37,366 bases of DNA. Origin: Candidatus Rokubacteria bacterium 13_2_20CM_69_15_1. Lineage in GTDB: Bacteria; Methylomirabilota; Methylomirabilia; Rokubacteriales; CSP1-6. The position numbers and the translations under genes were made by a program. Of the stretch, positions 1 to 7,453 are shown in pieces. How positions within the stretch are numbered: the stretch's first letter is position 1; each line of letters starts with the position of its first letter. Below the pieces are notes generated by a model. That model had not been told where the DNA came from. It saw only the letters and a program-made list of their open reading frames with translations, and made no database searches. The stretch spans positions 1-37,366 of the forward strand of contig MNCR01000124.1 in assembly GCA_001914535.1 (NCBI GenBank), given 5' to 3'.

Positions 1-891
1 GGTCCGGAGCGCGGCGTCGCACGTGGCGCCCTTCAGGAGCTCCTCCTCGAGGAGCCCGTCCGGTCCCAGGAAGCGGGTCCGCGGCGCGACGAGGCCGACC
101 TCCTTCATCTGTCTGATGATGACCTGGGCGCCCGTCTCGATGACGCCACCCAGGTAGACGAGATCGGCGCCCGAGGCGCGGATCTTCGTCAGCACCGGCT
201 TCTGGTCGGGCTGCTTCCAGTCGATGCCTTCGTTGGCGACGACGGGCAATCCGATCTTCTTGGCGGTGGCCTCGAAGACGTCGGCGATGCCTTTGCCGTA
301 GAGCTCCTGGTCGTTGAGGATGTAGACCTTCTTGACGCCGAGGTGCTTGGCCCACTTGGCGGCGACGGCGCCCTGGATATCGTCGGCCGGCATCGGCCGG
401 AAGTAGTTCACGACCCCAGCCGGCCGGTAGATTTCCGGCTCGCCGGGCGCGGCGCCGCGCTTCTTGGTCAGGCCCGGATAGGTATTGGCCGGCGTGACCT
501 GGGCCATGTGGGCGCGGTTGGTGATGGGGATCGAGACCTTCGCGGCGCCCGAGTTGTAGGTGCCGATGTAGACGATCGCCAGCGGGTCGCCGACGGCCTT
601 GTTCGCGTTCTCGGCCTCGACCGCGCCGTCCCACTTACCGGTCTGCGGTGAGGCGTCGTCGAGGCCGACGACCTCCAGGCAATAGCCCGCCACGACGCCG
701 CCGACCTCCGACACCGCGAGGTCGACGCCATTCTTCATGCCAGTGCCTTCGGGCAGCATCGCCCCCTGCATCGGCCACGACGTGTAGAACCGGAGCTTGC
801 CCTTCGGGCACTGCTGGGCGTCGGCGCCCGTGACAAGGACGACGACGGCGACGAACGCTACGAGAACGGCCGTGGTCCGCGACACTCTCAT
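1..891 (-). CDS. Branched-chain-type ABC transporter substrate-binding protein (partial, 3' end outside window)
   Basis: The minus frame is open from an ATG at 891 to the window edge (297 codons, no stop), so the ORF track, which lists only closed ORFs, omits it. My translation starts with a hydrophobic signal peptide (about residues 1-26, ending near ADAQQ). A periplasmic binding-protein type 1 fold (Peripla_BP_6, LivK-like) follows: 'LRFYTSW' near the mature N-terminus, 'GMKNGVDLAV', 'VKKVYILND' and 'GADLVYLGG' in the middle. A GGGGGG stretch just upstream may act as the ribosome site. Such proteins deliver amino acids, amides or urea-like solutes to a LivHMGF permease, which would lie beyond the left edge. 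It is divergent from the DUF1989 pair, with 112 bp between. Substrate unknown; the C-terminus is not visible. Confidence 0.9.
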   Translation of the reverse strand, partial: MRVSRTTAVLVAFVAVVVLVTGADAQQCPKGKLRFYTSWPMQGAMLPEGTGMKNGVDLAVSEVGGVVAGYCLEVVGLDDASPQTGKWDGAVEAENANKAVGDPLAIVYIGTYNSGAAKVSIPITNRAHMAQVTPANTYPGLTKKRGAAPGEPEIYRPAGVVNYFRPMPADDIQGAVAAKWAKHLGVKKVYILNDQELYGKGIADVFEATAKKIGLPVVANEGIDWKQPDQKPVLTKIRASGADLVYLGGVIETGAQVIIRQMKEVGLVAPRTRFLGPDGLLEEELLKGATCDAALRT

Positions 892-946
892 GGCTGGCCC
901 CCCGTGATCGGCGCTATGATGCTGCCCCGATCGGATGGCGGGTATG

Positions 947-973
947 AGACTATGCCCGCCCCCCCTATGTCAA
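947..973 (-). promoter_or_regulatory. Possible sigma-70-like promoter for the substrate-binding protein gene
   Basis: Read on the minus strand, a perfect TTGACA (968-973) is followed 15 bp later by TAGTCT (947-952), about 55 bp before the ATG at 891. The -35 is good, but the spacing is two bases shorter than the usual 17 and the -10 is weak. Low confidence. Confidence 0.3.
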
Positions 974-1003
974 ATATGAAAGGCTGCGAAGCGAGGTGAG
1001 AGC

Positions 1004-1930
1004 ATGGCACGACCGCGCGTGATCTACGAGGCGAAGCCGGGGTCCCCGCTCGAGGCCGACCGTGACCTCTACACCCGCCTCGCGCGCGAGACCGGCCGGC
1101 GCACGCTCGTCGAGCGGTTCGTCGTCCCCAGGCGCTCGGGCCGAGCCTGGCCGGTGCGCGCCGGGCAGATCTTCCGCATCGTGGCCGTCGAGGGGCCCCA
1201 GGTGGCGGACCTCAACGTCTGGAGCCTCGCCAACCCGCGCGAGCGCTTCTGGGCCTCGCGCACGCGCCAGCTCCACCGGGCCCATCTCACGACGTTCGAT
1301 CGGCTCTGGTCGTGCCTGCCGTACCTCCGGCCGATGCTGACGATCACCGGCGACACCATCCAGTACGGCCGTGACGCGGACGGCGCCGGCTGCCACGACC
1401 TGCTCGGCACGCGGTGCGACCCCTACGTGCACAAGCTCCTGAACAGCGAGGAGTTCGACCTCTGCTGCCACAGCAACCTCGTCCGCGCGGTGGCGCCGTA
1501 CCACCTCACCGAGCTCGACGTTCACGACGTGCTCAACGTCTTCCAGGTCACCGGCCTCACCGCCGACGGCCGCTACTTCGTCAAGCCGAGCCCGGCGCGC
1601 GCGGGCGACTTCGTGGAGTTCTTCGCCGAGATCGACGTGCTCTGCGCGATCTCGGTGTGCCCGCACGGCGACCTCTCGGTGGCGGTCTGGGGCCCCGAGG
1701 CCGGTGATCCCCTCGCCACCTGCCGCCCGCTCGGCGTGGAGATCTGGGAGCCGGTATCCGAGCTCTTGATCGGCTGGGTCCCGCCGCGGCCGTCGGACTA
1801 CCGCGGCGCCCACGGGTTGTCGGCGAAGGGGGCGGACGTTACGGCCCCCTCCGAGCCACGCTCTCCAATGCCTCCGCGCATGAATCGATCGCGCCGGCGA
1901 AGCCGGCGCTCGAAGAGGGGGGGCCGGTGA
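1004..1930 (+). CDS. DUF1989 / urea-carboxylase-associated family protein
   Basis: A 308-residue protein of the DUF1989 (urea amidolyase-associated protein) family. Family-like blocks are visible: 'AGQIFRIVAVEGPQVADLN' near residue 55, 'GAGCHDLLGTRCDPYV' near 127 (conserved Cys-His-Asp and Cys-Asp, likely metal or active-site residues) and 'ISVCPHGDLS' near 215. Relatives sit beside urea or guanidine carboxylases, and one such pair (CgdA/CgdB) has been described as a carboxyguanidine deiminase. Here no carboxylase or allophanate hydrolase is in view, so the substrate is open. The start is supported by GAGGTGAG upstream. The last 45 or so residues (basic, Arg/Ser-rich) run through a palindromic intergenic-type repeat and look non-conserved, so the functional protein probably ends near residue 265. 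It overlaps the next gene by GTGA. Confidence 0.88.
   Translation: MARPRVIYEAKPGSPLEADRDLYTRLARETGRRTLVERFVVPRRSGRAWPVRAGQIFRIVAVEGPQVADLNVWSLANPRERFWASRTRQLHRAHLTTFDRLWSCLPYLRPMLTITGDTIQYGRDADGAGCHDLLGTRCDPYVHKLLNSEEFDLCCHSNLVRAVAPYHLTELDVHDVLNVFQVTGLTADGRYFVKPSPARAGDFVEFFAEIDVLCAISVCPHGDLSVAVWGPEAGDPLATCRPLGVEIWEPVSELLIGWVPPRPSDYRGAHGLSAKGADVTAPSEPRSPMPPRMNRSRRRSRRSKRGGR
1892..1914. repeat. Palindromic repeat unit (hairpin plus CTCGAA) inside the 3' end of the DUF1989 gene
   Basis: A perfect hairpin, CGCCGGC-GAA-GCCGGCG (1892-1908), is followed directly by CTCGAA (1909-1914). The same layout, a GC palindrome ending in GCTCGAA, recurs twice on the minus strand near 8664-8719. A block GGCCCCCTCCGA just upstream (about 1842) is also shared with 8759-8770. 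This looks like one member of a dispersed intergenic palindrome family that has been read into the coding frame. Confidence 0.55.
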
Positions 1931-2526
1931 AGACCCAGCTCGTCACGATCCCGGCGCGGCGAGGCAAGGCGGCGCGCGTCCACGCGGGGCAGCGCATCAG
2001 GGTCGTCAACACCCACGGCACCCAGGTCGTCGACGCCTGGGCGTTCAACGCGCGCGACGTGACCGAGTGGATGTCGATGGAGGCCAGCCGGGCACGGTTC
2101 ATGAAGCTCGCCGCCGCCGTCGGCGACGCGTTCGTCACGAACCAACGGCGCGCGATCCTCACGCTGGTCGAGGACACGTCGGGCTGCGCGCACGACACAC
2201 TCATGGCGCCGTGCGACCGGTGGCGCTACGGCCTGCTCGGCGTCGACGGCTATCACGACAACTGCCGGGACAACCTGCACGCCGCGCTCTCGGAGCTGGA
2301 TGTCCTCGTCCCGGCGACGCCACCGTCGTTGAACCTCTTCATGAACATCCCGTGGACGGCCGACGGGCGCCTCGCCTGGGGCGAGCCGGTGTCCGCCCCC
2401 GGGAGCTACGCGCTGTTTCGAGCGGAGATGGATCTCATCGTCGCCTTCTCGGCCTGTCCGCAAGACATCCTGCCGATCAACGGCCGCACCGGCCAGACGA
2501 CCGAGGCGCACTTCGCCATCGAGTAG
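1927..2526 (+). CDS. DUF1989 / urea-carboxylase-associated family protein, second subunit
   Basis: A 199-residue paralogue of the preceding gene, starting at a GTG that overlaps its TGA stop (GTGA), which implies translational coupling. DUF1989 features include 'AGQRIRVVNTHGTQVVD' near residue 20, 'SGCAHDTLMAPCD' near 89 (the Cys/His/Asp cluster), 'NCRDNL' near 115 and 'FSACPQDILPING' near 175. Two adjacent DUF1989 genes is the arrangement seen with urea carboxylase (UAAP1/UAAP2) and carboxyguanidine deiminase (CgdA/CgdB), so a heteromeric enzyme is the natural inference. The length is normal for the family. The divergent substrate-binding protein may supply its substrate. No ykkC-type guanidine riboswitch is apparent in the 112-bp upstream gap. 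Confidence 0.88.
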   Translation: MKTQLVTIPARRGKAARVHAGQRIRVVNTHGTQVVDAWAFNARDVTEWMSMEASRARFMKLAAAVGDAFVTNQRRAILTLVEDTSGCAHDTLMAPCDRWRYGLLGVDGYHDNCRDNLHAALSELDVLVPATPPSLNLFMNIPWTADGRLAWGEPVSAPGSYALFRAEMDLIVAFSACPQDILPINGRTGQTTEAHFAIE

Positions 2527-2528
2527 CA

Positions 2529-2685
2529 GCGTCGCCGGCGGGCGCGCGTGCCAGGGATCGCGGGACCACGCGGCACGCGTGCGCTGCTCCGTTGCGGCTT
2601 CACTCCACCTCGAGACGCAGGGTCCGTTGCCAGTTGGCGGGAACGGGTCCCTTCGATCCCTGGCGCGCGTGCCCGTCGGCGACGC
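2529..2685. repeat. Fold-back (MITE-like) element with 32-bp inverted repeats
   Basis: Most of the 259-bp gap between the DUF1989 genes and the protease gene is taken up by two inverted arms. The left arm is 2529-2560 (GCGTCGCC...CCAGGGATCG) and the right arm is 2654-2685 (CGATCCCTGG...GGCGACGC). By eye they are complementary at about 29 of 32 positions, with a 93-bp centre. A shorter GGGACC/GGGTCC pair lies inside. No transposase and no clear target-site duplication is visible. It could be a MITE, a REP-like composite or a transcribed long hairpin. A perfect 10-bp palindrome CTGTATACAG lies further on at 2739-2748. Confidence 0.5.
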
Positions 2686-2785
2686 GGCGCCGGGCGAGGA
2701 AGATGAACGCAGACGGAGCGCTTCATCTTTCCGGAGAGCTGTATACAGACATCGACATTGTCTGCGGCCCGTGCCGTGGTGCACT

Positions 2786-3181
2786 ATGACGTCCATGGGT
2801 CTCTTCCGCGTTTCTGCTCACCTGACCGGCCCCACGGGCCAGAACGAGACGGTCGAGCTTCTTGTGGACACGGGCGCCACGTTTCTCGTCGTCCCCCGGG
2901 CCCTCGCCGAGCGACTCGAGCTGCGGCCCACCCGCATGTGTCCGATCCAGACGGCTGGGGGTCGAAAGGAAACCTGGCCGATGGCCGAGGTCAGGCTTCG
3001 CCTGGACGGCCAAGAGGTGACGACGCCTTGCCTGATCGCGGCGGAAGGCCCGGCTCTGCTCGGCGCCGTCGCACTCGAGAGCCTGCTCCTTGCCGCCGAT
3101 CCCGTGGCCCGGCGCCTGGTGCCGGTCGAAGGCTTCGTCGGCTCAAGCCCCCCGCGGAGCCCGGTGCACCGCGCCGCCTGA
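2786..3181 (+). CDS. Small retropepsin-like aspartic protease (clan AA)
   Basis: About 131 residues. The key motif is 'LVDTGATFLVVP' near residue 30, the single Asp-Thr-Gly of a half-size, dimeric retropepsin-like protease. The C-terminal 'LLGAVALESLLLAADP' matches the small bacterial/archaeal clan AA protease group (AF_0612-like), as far as I can recognise it. The ORF track begins at 2579, but that 5' part overlaps the fold-back repeat and is Arg-rich, so I start at ATG 2786. The next ATG at 2795 ('MGLFRV') fits the usual family N-terminus equally well, and neither has a strong ribosome site. No signal peptide, so probably cytoplasmic. It is convergent with the VOC gene, 9 bp away. Target unknown. 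Confidence 0.75.
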   Translation: MTSMGLFRVSAHLTGPTGQNETVELLVDTGATFLVVPRALAERLELRPTRMCPIQTAGGRKETWPMAEVRLRLDGQEVTTPCLIAAEGPALLGAVALESLLLAADPVARRLVPVEGFVGSSPPRSPVHRAA

Positions 3182-3190
3182 CGCGGCCGT

Positions 3191-3607
3191 TCAGCAGCCT
3201 CCCGCCACGCCCGACTTCCGCCGCTCGATCAGCTCGACCCTGACGTCGTCGGGCGCCCAGAGGAAGGCGATCCTGGGACCGTTGGGGATCTGGATCGGCC
3301 CCTCCAGCAGACGGGCGCCGAACCCTTCGAGCCGCGCGATGTCGGCCTCCAGGCTCTCCGAGTCGAAGCCGAAGTGCTCGAGCCCGTGGTGCGCTCTGGC
3401 GTCGCCGGGGCCGAGCGCTTCGCCCGTGCGCGCCCCCGAGATGTTCACCAGCATGCCGCCGTCCTCGCTCTGACAGCGAACGAAGCGATCGCCGAAGACG
3501 CGCACCTCGTCGCTCAGGATCTTGAAGGCGAACGCCCGCACGTACCACTCGGCCGTCTTCCGCGGATCCGGCGCCTTCAGGTGGATGTGGTTGATCCGAT
3601 AGGCCAT
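3191..3607 (-). CDS. VOC-family (glyoxalase/bleomycin-resistance fold) protein
   Basis: A 138-residue, single-module vicinal-oxygen-chelate protein: 'INHIHLKAPDPRKTAEWY' at the N-terminus supplies the first metal-ligand His, 'HHGLEHFGF' near residue 75 a second, and 'VELIERR' near 125 the likely Glu ligand. It is the last gene of the molybdenum hydroxylase operon, 13 bp after the large-subunit stop, with CGGAGGA ahead of the ATG. VOC proteins include lyases, isomerases and ring-cleaving dioxygenases. The position suggests it acts on the product of the Mo-hydroxylase, but that is inference. Confidence 0.85.
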   Translation of the reverse strand: MAYRINHIHLKAPDPRKTAEWYVRAFAFKILSDEVRVFGDRFVRCQSEDGGMLVNISGARTGEALGPGDARAHHGLEHFGFDSESLEADIARLEGFGARLLEGPIQIPNGPRIAFLWAPDDVRVELIERRKSGVAGGC

Positions 3608-3620
3608 GGGTGTCCTCCGA

Positions 3621-5924
3621 TCAGTCGTCGAACAGGCCGAGCGCGCGCGCGACGCGCTCGGCGGTGATGGGTAGGCGCGTGACGCGCACGCGGGCCGCGT
3701 CGGCGATGGCGTTGGCGACGGCGGCGGCGGGTGGTCCGATGGGCGGCTCGCCGATGCCGCGGGCGTTGAAGGGCCCGAGCCCCTCGCCGGACTCGACCAC
3801 GACCGCCTCCACGTCGGGCACGTCGGCCGCCGTGGGGATCAGATAGGTGGCGAAGGACGTGGTGAGATTGATCCCGTCCTCGACCACGACCTCCTCCATC
3901 AGGCCGTAGCCGAGCCCCTGCACCGCGCCGCCCTGGATCTGGCCTTCGACCGACTGTGGGTTGATGGCGCGCCCGACGTCGTGCGCCGCCGCATACCTCA
4001 GAATGCGCACGCGCCCGGTCTCCGTGTCCACTTCCACCTCGGCGGCGTGGGCGCCGAAGGTGTAGTCGGGGAAGACCTTGCCGGAACCCGTGGCGAGGTC
4101 GACGGGCTCGCCGGCGGGCGCGTGGTAGACGGCCAGGTGGCTTCGCGGCACGCCCACCCGCGCGCACTCGCGCAGCACCTCGGGTAGCGCGAGCGACCGA
4201 CCGTCGCGCGCGACCACCGCGTCGTCCGTCAGCTCGAGACCGTCGGCGTCCGCGCGGAGCAGCGTCGCCGCCACGGCCAGGATCTGGGCGGCGAGCTCTC
4301 GCGCCGCCTTGAGCACGGCGTTGCCCGACATATAGAGCTGGCGGCTGGCGGTGGTCGTGCCGGCGAGCGGCGTGAGCGCGCTGTCCGCGATGTGGATCGA
4401 GACGCGTGCGAGGCTCACGCCGAGGACCTCGGCGGCGATCTGACAGAGGGAGGAGGCTTGGCCACCGCCCACGTCGGGCACGCCGCAACGGACGACGAGG
4501 CTGCCGTCCATCTCGAACCCGATCCACGCGCTCGACCAGTCGTGCAGCCACACGATCCGCCCGTAGGGCTGGAAGTTGCAGGCGAGTCCACGGCCGACGC
4601 GGACGTGCGGCGCGCGGGGGAGCGTCGGCGGTCCCAGCGCGGCCCACGCCCGCTCGGCGAGCTCCGGCAAGGCGACGTGCGTCTCGATGACCTGCCCCAC
4701 GGGCAGCGTGTCGCCGCGCCGCAGGGCGTTGACGCGGCGGACCTCGACCGGATCGAGGCCGAGGGCGCGCGCGACGCGATCCATCTGCGACTCGTAACCG
4801 AACACGGTCTGCATCGCGCCGAAGCCGCGCATGGCGCTCGTGGGCGGGTTGTTCGTGTAGGCCACGCGGGCCTCTGCGCGGACGGCCGGCACGCGATACG
4901 GCCCGGCGGCGGTCACGGTCGAGTACAGCAGCACGAGCGCGGACAGGTAGGCGTAGGCGCCGGCGTCGGCGAGCAGGTCGATCTCTTGGGCGACGATCTC
5001 GCCGGTGGCCAGGGCGCCCGTCCGGTAGCGCATGCGGTACGGGTGGCGCTTGGCGCGCGCCAGGAGCGACTCCGCGCGCGTCCACACCATCTTCACGGGC
5101 CGCCCGGTCTTGAGCGCGAGGAGCCCCAGATAGATCTCGACCGTCACGTCCTCCTTGCCGCCGAAGCCGCCGCCGAGGTAGGTGCCGATGACGCGCACGC
5201 GGTTCTGCTCCACGCGCAGCACCTCGGCGACGTCGCGGAAGTGCTCGATGACCTGCGTCGAGACCCGGATGGTGATAACGCCGTCGCCGTCGATCCACGC
5301 CACGCCCGATTCGGGCTCGAGGTAGGCTGCGTCGACGAGCTGGGTCGTGTACTCGCCCTCGACCACGACCGCCGCGCGGGCAAAGCCCGCGGCCACGTCG
5401 CCCCGCGCGATCCGCCACTGGGCGAGCAGATTGCCGGCCGCGTGGACCTGCGGCGCCCCGGCGGCCAGCGCCGCCTCCGGGATGAACACGCCCGGCGTGC
5501 GCTCGTACTCGACCTCGATGGCCTCGAGGGCCGCGTGGGCTTGCTCGAGCGTCTCCGCCGCGACCAGCGCGACGGGCTCGCCCTGATGACGCACGCGATC
5601 CTCGGCCAGCACGGAGAGCGTCGCGCGGAGGGGACCGACGGCGCTCGTCTGACCGGGGACGTCGGTCGCGAGCGTGTTGCGGGGGACGTCCTTGGCGGTG
5701 AGGACGACGGCGACGCCCTCTATCGCCGCCGCGCGCGCGTAGCTGAGCTTCACGATGCGCGCGGACGGATACGGCGAGCGGAGGACCGCCGCGTGCAGCA
5801 TCCCGGGCAGCGCCCAGTCCGCCGCGTACGCCGTGGCCGCCGCCACCTTGTCGCGCGCGTCGTGGCGGGGCACCGCATGGCCAACGATGCGCAGGGCCTC
5901 ACGCGTGGCGATCGCGTCAGCCAT
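3621..5924 (-). CDS. Xanthine dehydrogenase family molybdopterin-binding (large) subunit
   Basis: A 767-residue Mo-cofactor subunit of the xanthine dehydrogenase/CoxL superfamily; these enzymes hydroxylate N-heterocycles, aldehydes or related substrates with water-derived oxygen. Visible features: the N-terminal 'hammerhead' domain ('HDARDKVAAATAYAADW', about residues 21-37), 'GGGFGGKED' (251-259) and 'MRGFGAMQ' (365-372), both cofactor-binding loops, and 'GIGEPPIGP' with Glu near 726 as the catalytic base. The CoxL active-site loop AYXCSFR of form I CO dehydrogenase is absent ('RGFGAMQ' is there instead), so CO oxidation is unlikely. It overlaps the 2Fe-2S gene by 8 bp. Full length for the family. 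Confidence 0.95.
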   Translation of the reverse strand: MADAIATREALRIVGHAVPRHDARDKVAAATAYAADWALPGMLHAAVLRSPYPSARIVKLSYARAAAIEGVAVVLTAKDVPRNTLATDVPGQTSAVGPLRATLSVLAEDRVRHQGEPVALVAAETLEQAHAALEAIEVEYERTPGVFIPEAALAAGAPQVHAAGNLLAQWRIARGDVAAGFARAAVVVEGEYTTQLVDAAYLEPESGVAWIDGDGVITIRVSTQVIEHFRDVAEVLRVEQNRVRVIGTYLGGGFGGKEDVTVEIYLGLLALKTGRPVKMVWTRAESLLARAKRHPYRMRYRTGALATGEIVAQEIDLLADAGAYAYLSALVLLYSTVTAAGPYRVPAVRAEARVAYTNNPPTSAMRGFGAMQTVFGYESQMDRVARALGLDPVEVRRVNALRRGDTLPVGQVIETHVALPELAERAWAALGPPTLPRAPHVRVGRGLACNFQPYGRIVWLHDWSSAWIGFEMDGSLVVRCGVPDVGGGQASSLCQIAAEVLGVSLARVSIHIADSALTPLAGTTTASRQLYMSGNAVLKAARELAAQILAVAATLLRADADGLELTDDAVVARDGRSLALPEVLRECARVGVPRSHLAVYHAPAGEPVDLATGSGKVFPDYTFGAHAAEVEVDTETGRVRILRYAAAHDVGRAINPQSVEGQIQGGAVQGLGYGLMEEVVVEDGINLTTSFATYLIPTAADVPDVEAVVVESGEGLGPFNARGIGEPPIGPPAAAVANAIADAARVRVTRLPITAERVARALGLFDD

Positions 5925-6387
5925 CGCCGTTCGCCTCGCGCACGTACGCGGAGATCGCGTCGACGATCTTGGTGTAGCCGGTGCAGCGGCAAAGGTTGCC
6001 CTCGAGGGCGGCGCGGATCGCCTCGCGGTCCGGGCGCGGCTCGCGCTCGAGGAATGCGAGCGCGGTCAACAGCATGCCCGGCGTGCAGAAGCCGCACTGC
6101 ACGGCGCCGTGGCGCACGAACGCGTCCTGCAGCGGGTGGAGCCCGCCGTCGCGCTCGAGCCCGCGCAGCGTGACGACCGCGCGCCCGCGCACGCCGGCCG
6201 CCAGCACGAGACAGCTCGAGGCCGGACGCCCGTCGAGCAGGACCGTGCACACGCCGCACACGCCCTCGTCGCACCCCTCCTTGACGTCGAAGATCCCGAG
6301 CGTGTCGCGCAACACCTCGAGCAGGGTCTGGCTCGCGCGCACCTCGACCTCGCGCGCGCGGCCGTTGAGGACCATCCGCGCGATCAT
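5917..6387 (-). CDS. 2Fe-2S subunit of a molybdenum hydroxylase (CoxS/XdhC type)
   Basis: A 156-residue protein with both expected iron-sulfur domains. The plant-type ferredoxin cluster is held by Cys39, Cys44, Cys47 and Cys59 ('GCDEGVCGVC'). The [2Fe-2S]-binding helical domain has Cys98, Cys101, Cys133 and Cys135 ('QCGFCTPG', 'NLCRCTGY'). It passes electrons from the Mo site to the FAD subunit. The start ATG overlaps the stop of the FAD gene (ATGA), and its end overlaps the large-subunit start by 8 bp, so all three are surely co-translated. Confidence 0.96.
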   Translation of the reverse strand: MIARMVLNGRAREVEVRASQTLLEVLRDTLGIFDVKEGCDEGVCGVCTVLLDGRPASSCLVLAAGVRGRAVVTLRGLERDGGLHPLQDAFVRHGAVQCGFCTPGMLLTALAFLEREPRPDREAIRAALEGNLCRCTGYTKIVDAISAYVREANGDG

Positions 6388-7262
6388 CGCGCCTCGGCCC
6401 CCTCCGACTGGATCGCGCCCGCCACCGCGCGTGCGAGCGCGCGCCGGCCGAGCACGCCGGCCAGCAGGCGGCGGTAGGGCCCCGACGCGAACGCGTCCGA
6501 CGGCGGGTCGAGGCGGTCACGGGCGATCTCGGCGGCCCCCGCGAGCACGGCCGCCGTCGGCTCCTGGCCGCGGAGCGCCTCCTCGGCGGCGGCGGCGCGC
6601 ACGGGCCGGTCGGCGACACCGCCGAGCGCCAGACGCGCGTCCGCGACTCGACCGCCCCGGTCGACGCGCACGAGCGCGACGACGACGACGAGGCCGAAGT
6701 CGCCCGCGCGGCGCGCGAACTCTTCGACGGCGAAGCCTCGCGCCGGCGAGGTCGAGACCTCGACCTCCGTCACGATCTCGTCGGGCGCGAGCGCGGTGGT
6801 GAGCGGTCCCGTGACGAAGTCGCGCGCCGCGATGCTGCGCCGGCCCGAGGCCGACGCGACGGTGAGTCGCGCGTCGAGCGCCGTCATCACCGCCGGCAGC
6901 TCGGCGGCGGGGTCGGCGTGCGCGAGGCTCCCGCCCAGCGTGCCGAGCGTGCGGACGCGGACGTTGCCGATCAGCCGCGCCGCCTCGCGGAGCACGGGAC
7001 AGTGGCGGGCGATCGTGTCGGACTCCTCGAGCTGATGGTGGCGGACGAGCGCGCCGAGCCGCAGCCGCCCGTCGTCGGCGCGCACGCCGTCGAGGGGCAG
7101 CCCGTTGATGTCGACCACGACCCGCGGCCGCGCCAGCCGGTAGTTGAGGAGCGGCACCAGGCTCTGGCCACCCGCGAGCACCTTCGCCTCGTCGCGATGC
7201 TCGTGGAGCAGCGCCAGGGCGTCCTCGAGCGTTTCGGGTGCTGCGTACTCGAACGGGTGCAC
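6384..7262 (-). CDS. FAD-binding subunit of a molybdenum hydroxylase (CoxM type)
   Basis: A 292-residue medium subunit and the first gene of the Mo-hydroxylase operon. FAD-binding motifs of the PCMH/CoxM fold are visible: 'AGGQSLVP' (30-37) and 'TLGGSLAHADP' (108-118); a CO_deh_flav C-terminal domain follows. The start is a GTG, 12 nt after a GAGGGGG ribosome site. Gene order M-S-L is that of carboxydotrophic and aerobic-type Mo-hydroxylases. No XdhC-like maturation or MobA-like factor is in the window. The electron acceptor is probably a quinone or NAD+, which the sequence does not show. Confidence 0.95.
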   Translation of the reverse strand: MHPFEYAAPETLEDALALLHEHRDEAKVLAGGQSLVPLLNYRLARPRVVVDINGLPLDGVRADDGRLRLGALVRHHQLEESDTIARHCPVLREAARLIGNVRVRTLGTLGGSLAHADPAAELPAVMTALDARLTVASASGRRSIAARDFVTGPLTTALAPDEIVTEVEVSTSPARGFAVEEFARRAGDFGLVVVVALVRVDRGGRVADARLALGGVADRPVRAAAAEEALRGQEPTAAVLAGAAEIARDRLDPPSDAFASGPYRRLLAGVLGRRALARAVAGAIQSEGAEAR

Positions 7263-7295
7263 GCGGTGCGTCGACCCCCTCGACAGGCACGGTGG

Positions 7296-7324
7296 AGGCT
7301 ACACAGACGCTCCGCGAAGGTCAA
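7296..7324 (-). promoter_or_regulatory. Candidate promoter of the molybdenum hydroxylase operon
   Basis: On the minus strand TTGACC (7319-7324), 17 bp, then TAGCCT (7296-7301), about 34 bp before the GTG start at 7262. Good -35 and spacing, with a -10 matching at only three positions. Confidence 0.38.
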
Positions 7325-7369
7325 GGCAGGCACACCAGCAACGGGCCCACCACGCAGGCCCACCAATAG

Positions 7370-7398
7370 TTGACAGGACCGGGCCGCGCGCGCAGAGT
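7370..7398 (+). promoter_or_regulatory. Candidate promoter of the dipeptidase gene
   Basis: A perfect TTGACA (7370-7375), a 17-bp spacer and CAGAGT (7393-7398), about 55 bp before the ATG at 7454. The -10 is weak. It lies back to back with the candidate promoter of the Mo-hydroxylase operon. Confidence 0.38.
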
Positions 7399-7453
7399 CG
7401 CGGGAAGCACGCGGCTGGGGCGAAGCCCGGCGGCGGGAGAGGAGACGCGGCGG

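Noticed and set aside
892-1003. Guanidine (ykkC-type) riboswitch ahead of the DUF1989 genes
   Set aside because: The gap is only 112 bp and I could not find the conserved ykkC sequence blocks or pairing.
4392-6173. 593-residue plus-strand ORF opposite the Mo-hydroxylase genes
   Set aside because: Antisense shadow: Asp/Arg/Gly-rich composition typical of high-GC opposite frames, while the minus strand encodes complete, motif-bearing subunits.
3621-7262. Aerobic CO dehydrogenase (coxMSL)
   Set aside because: Gene order fits, but the large subunit lacks the form I AYXCSFR active-site loop, so the call is limited to the wider molybdenum hydroxylase family.
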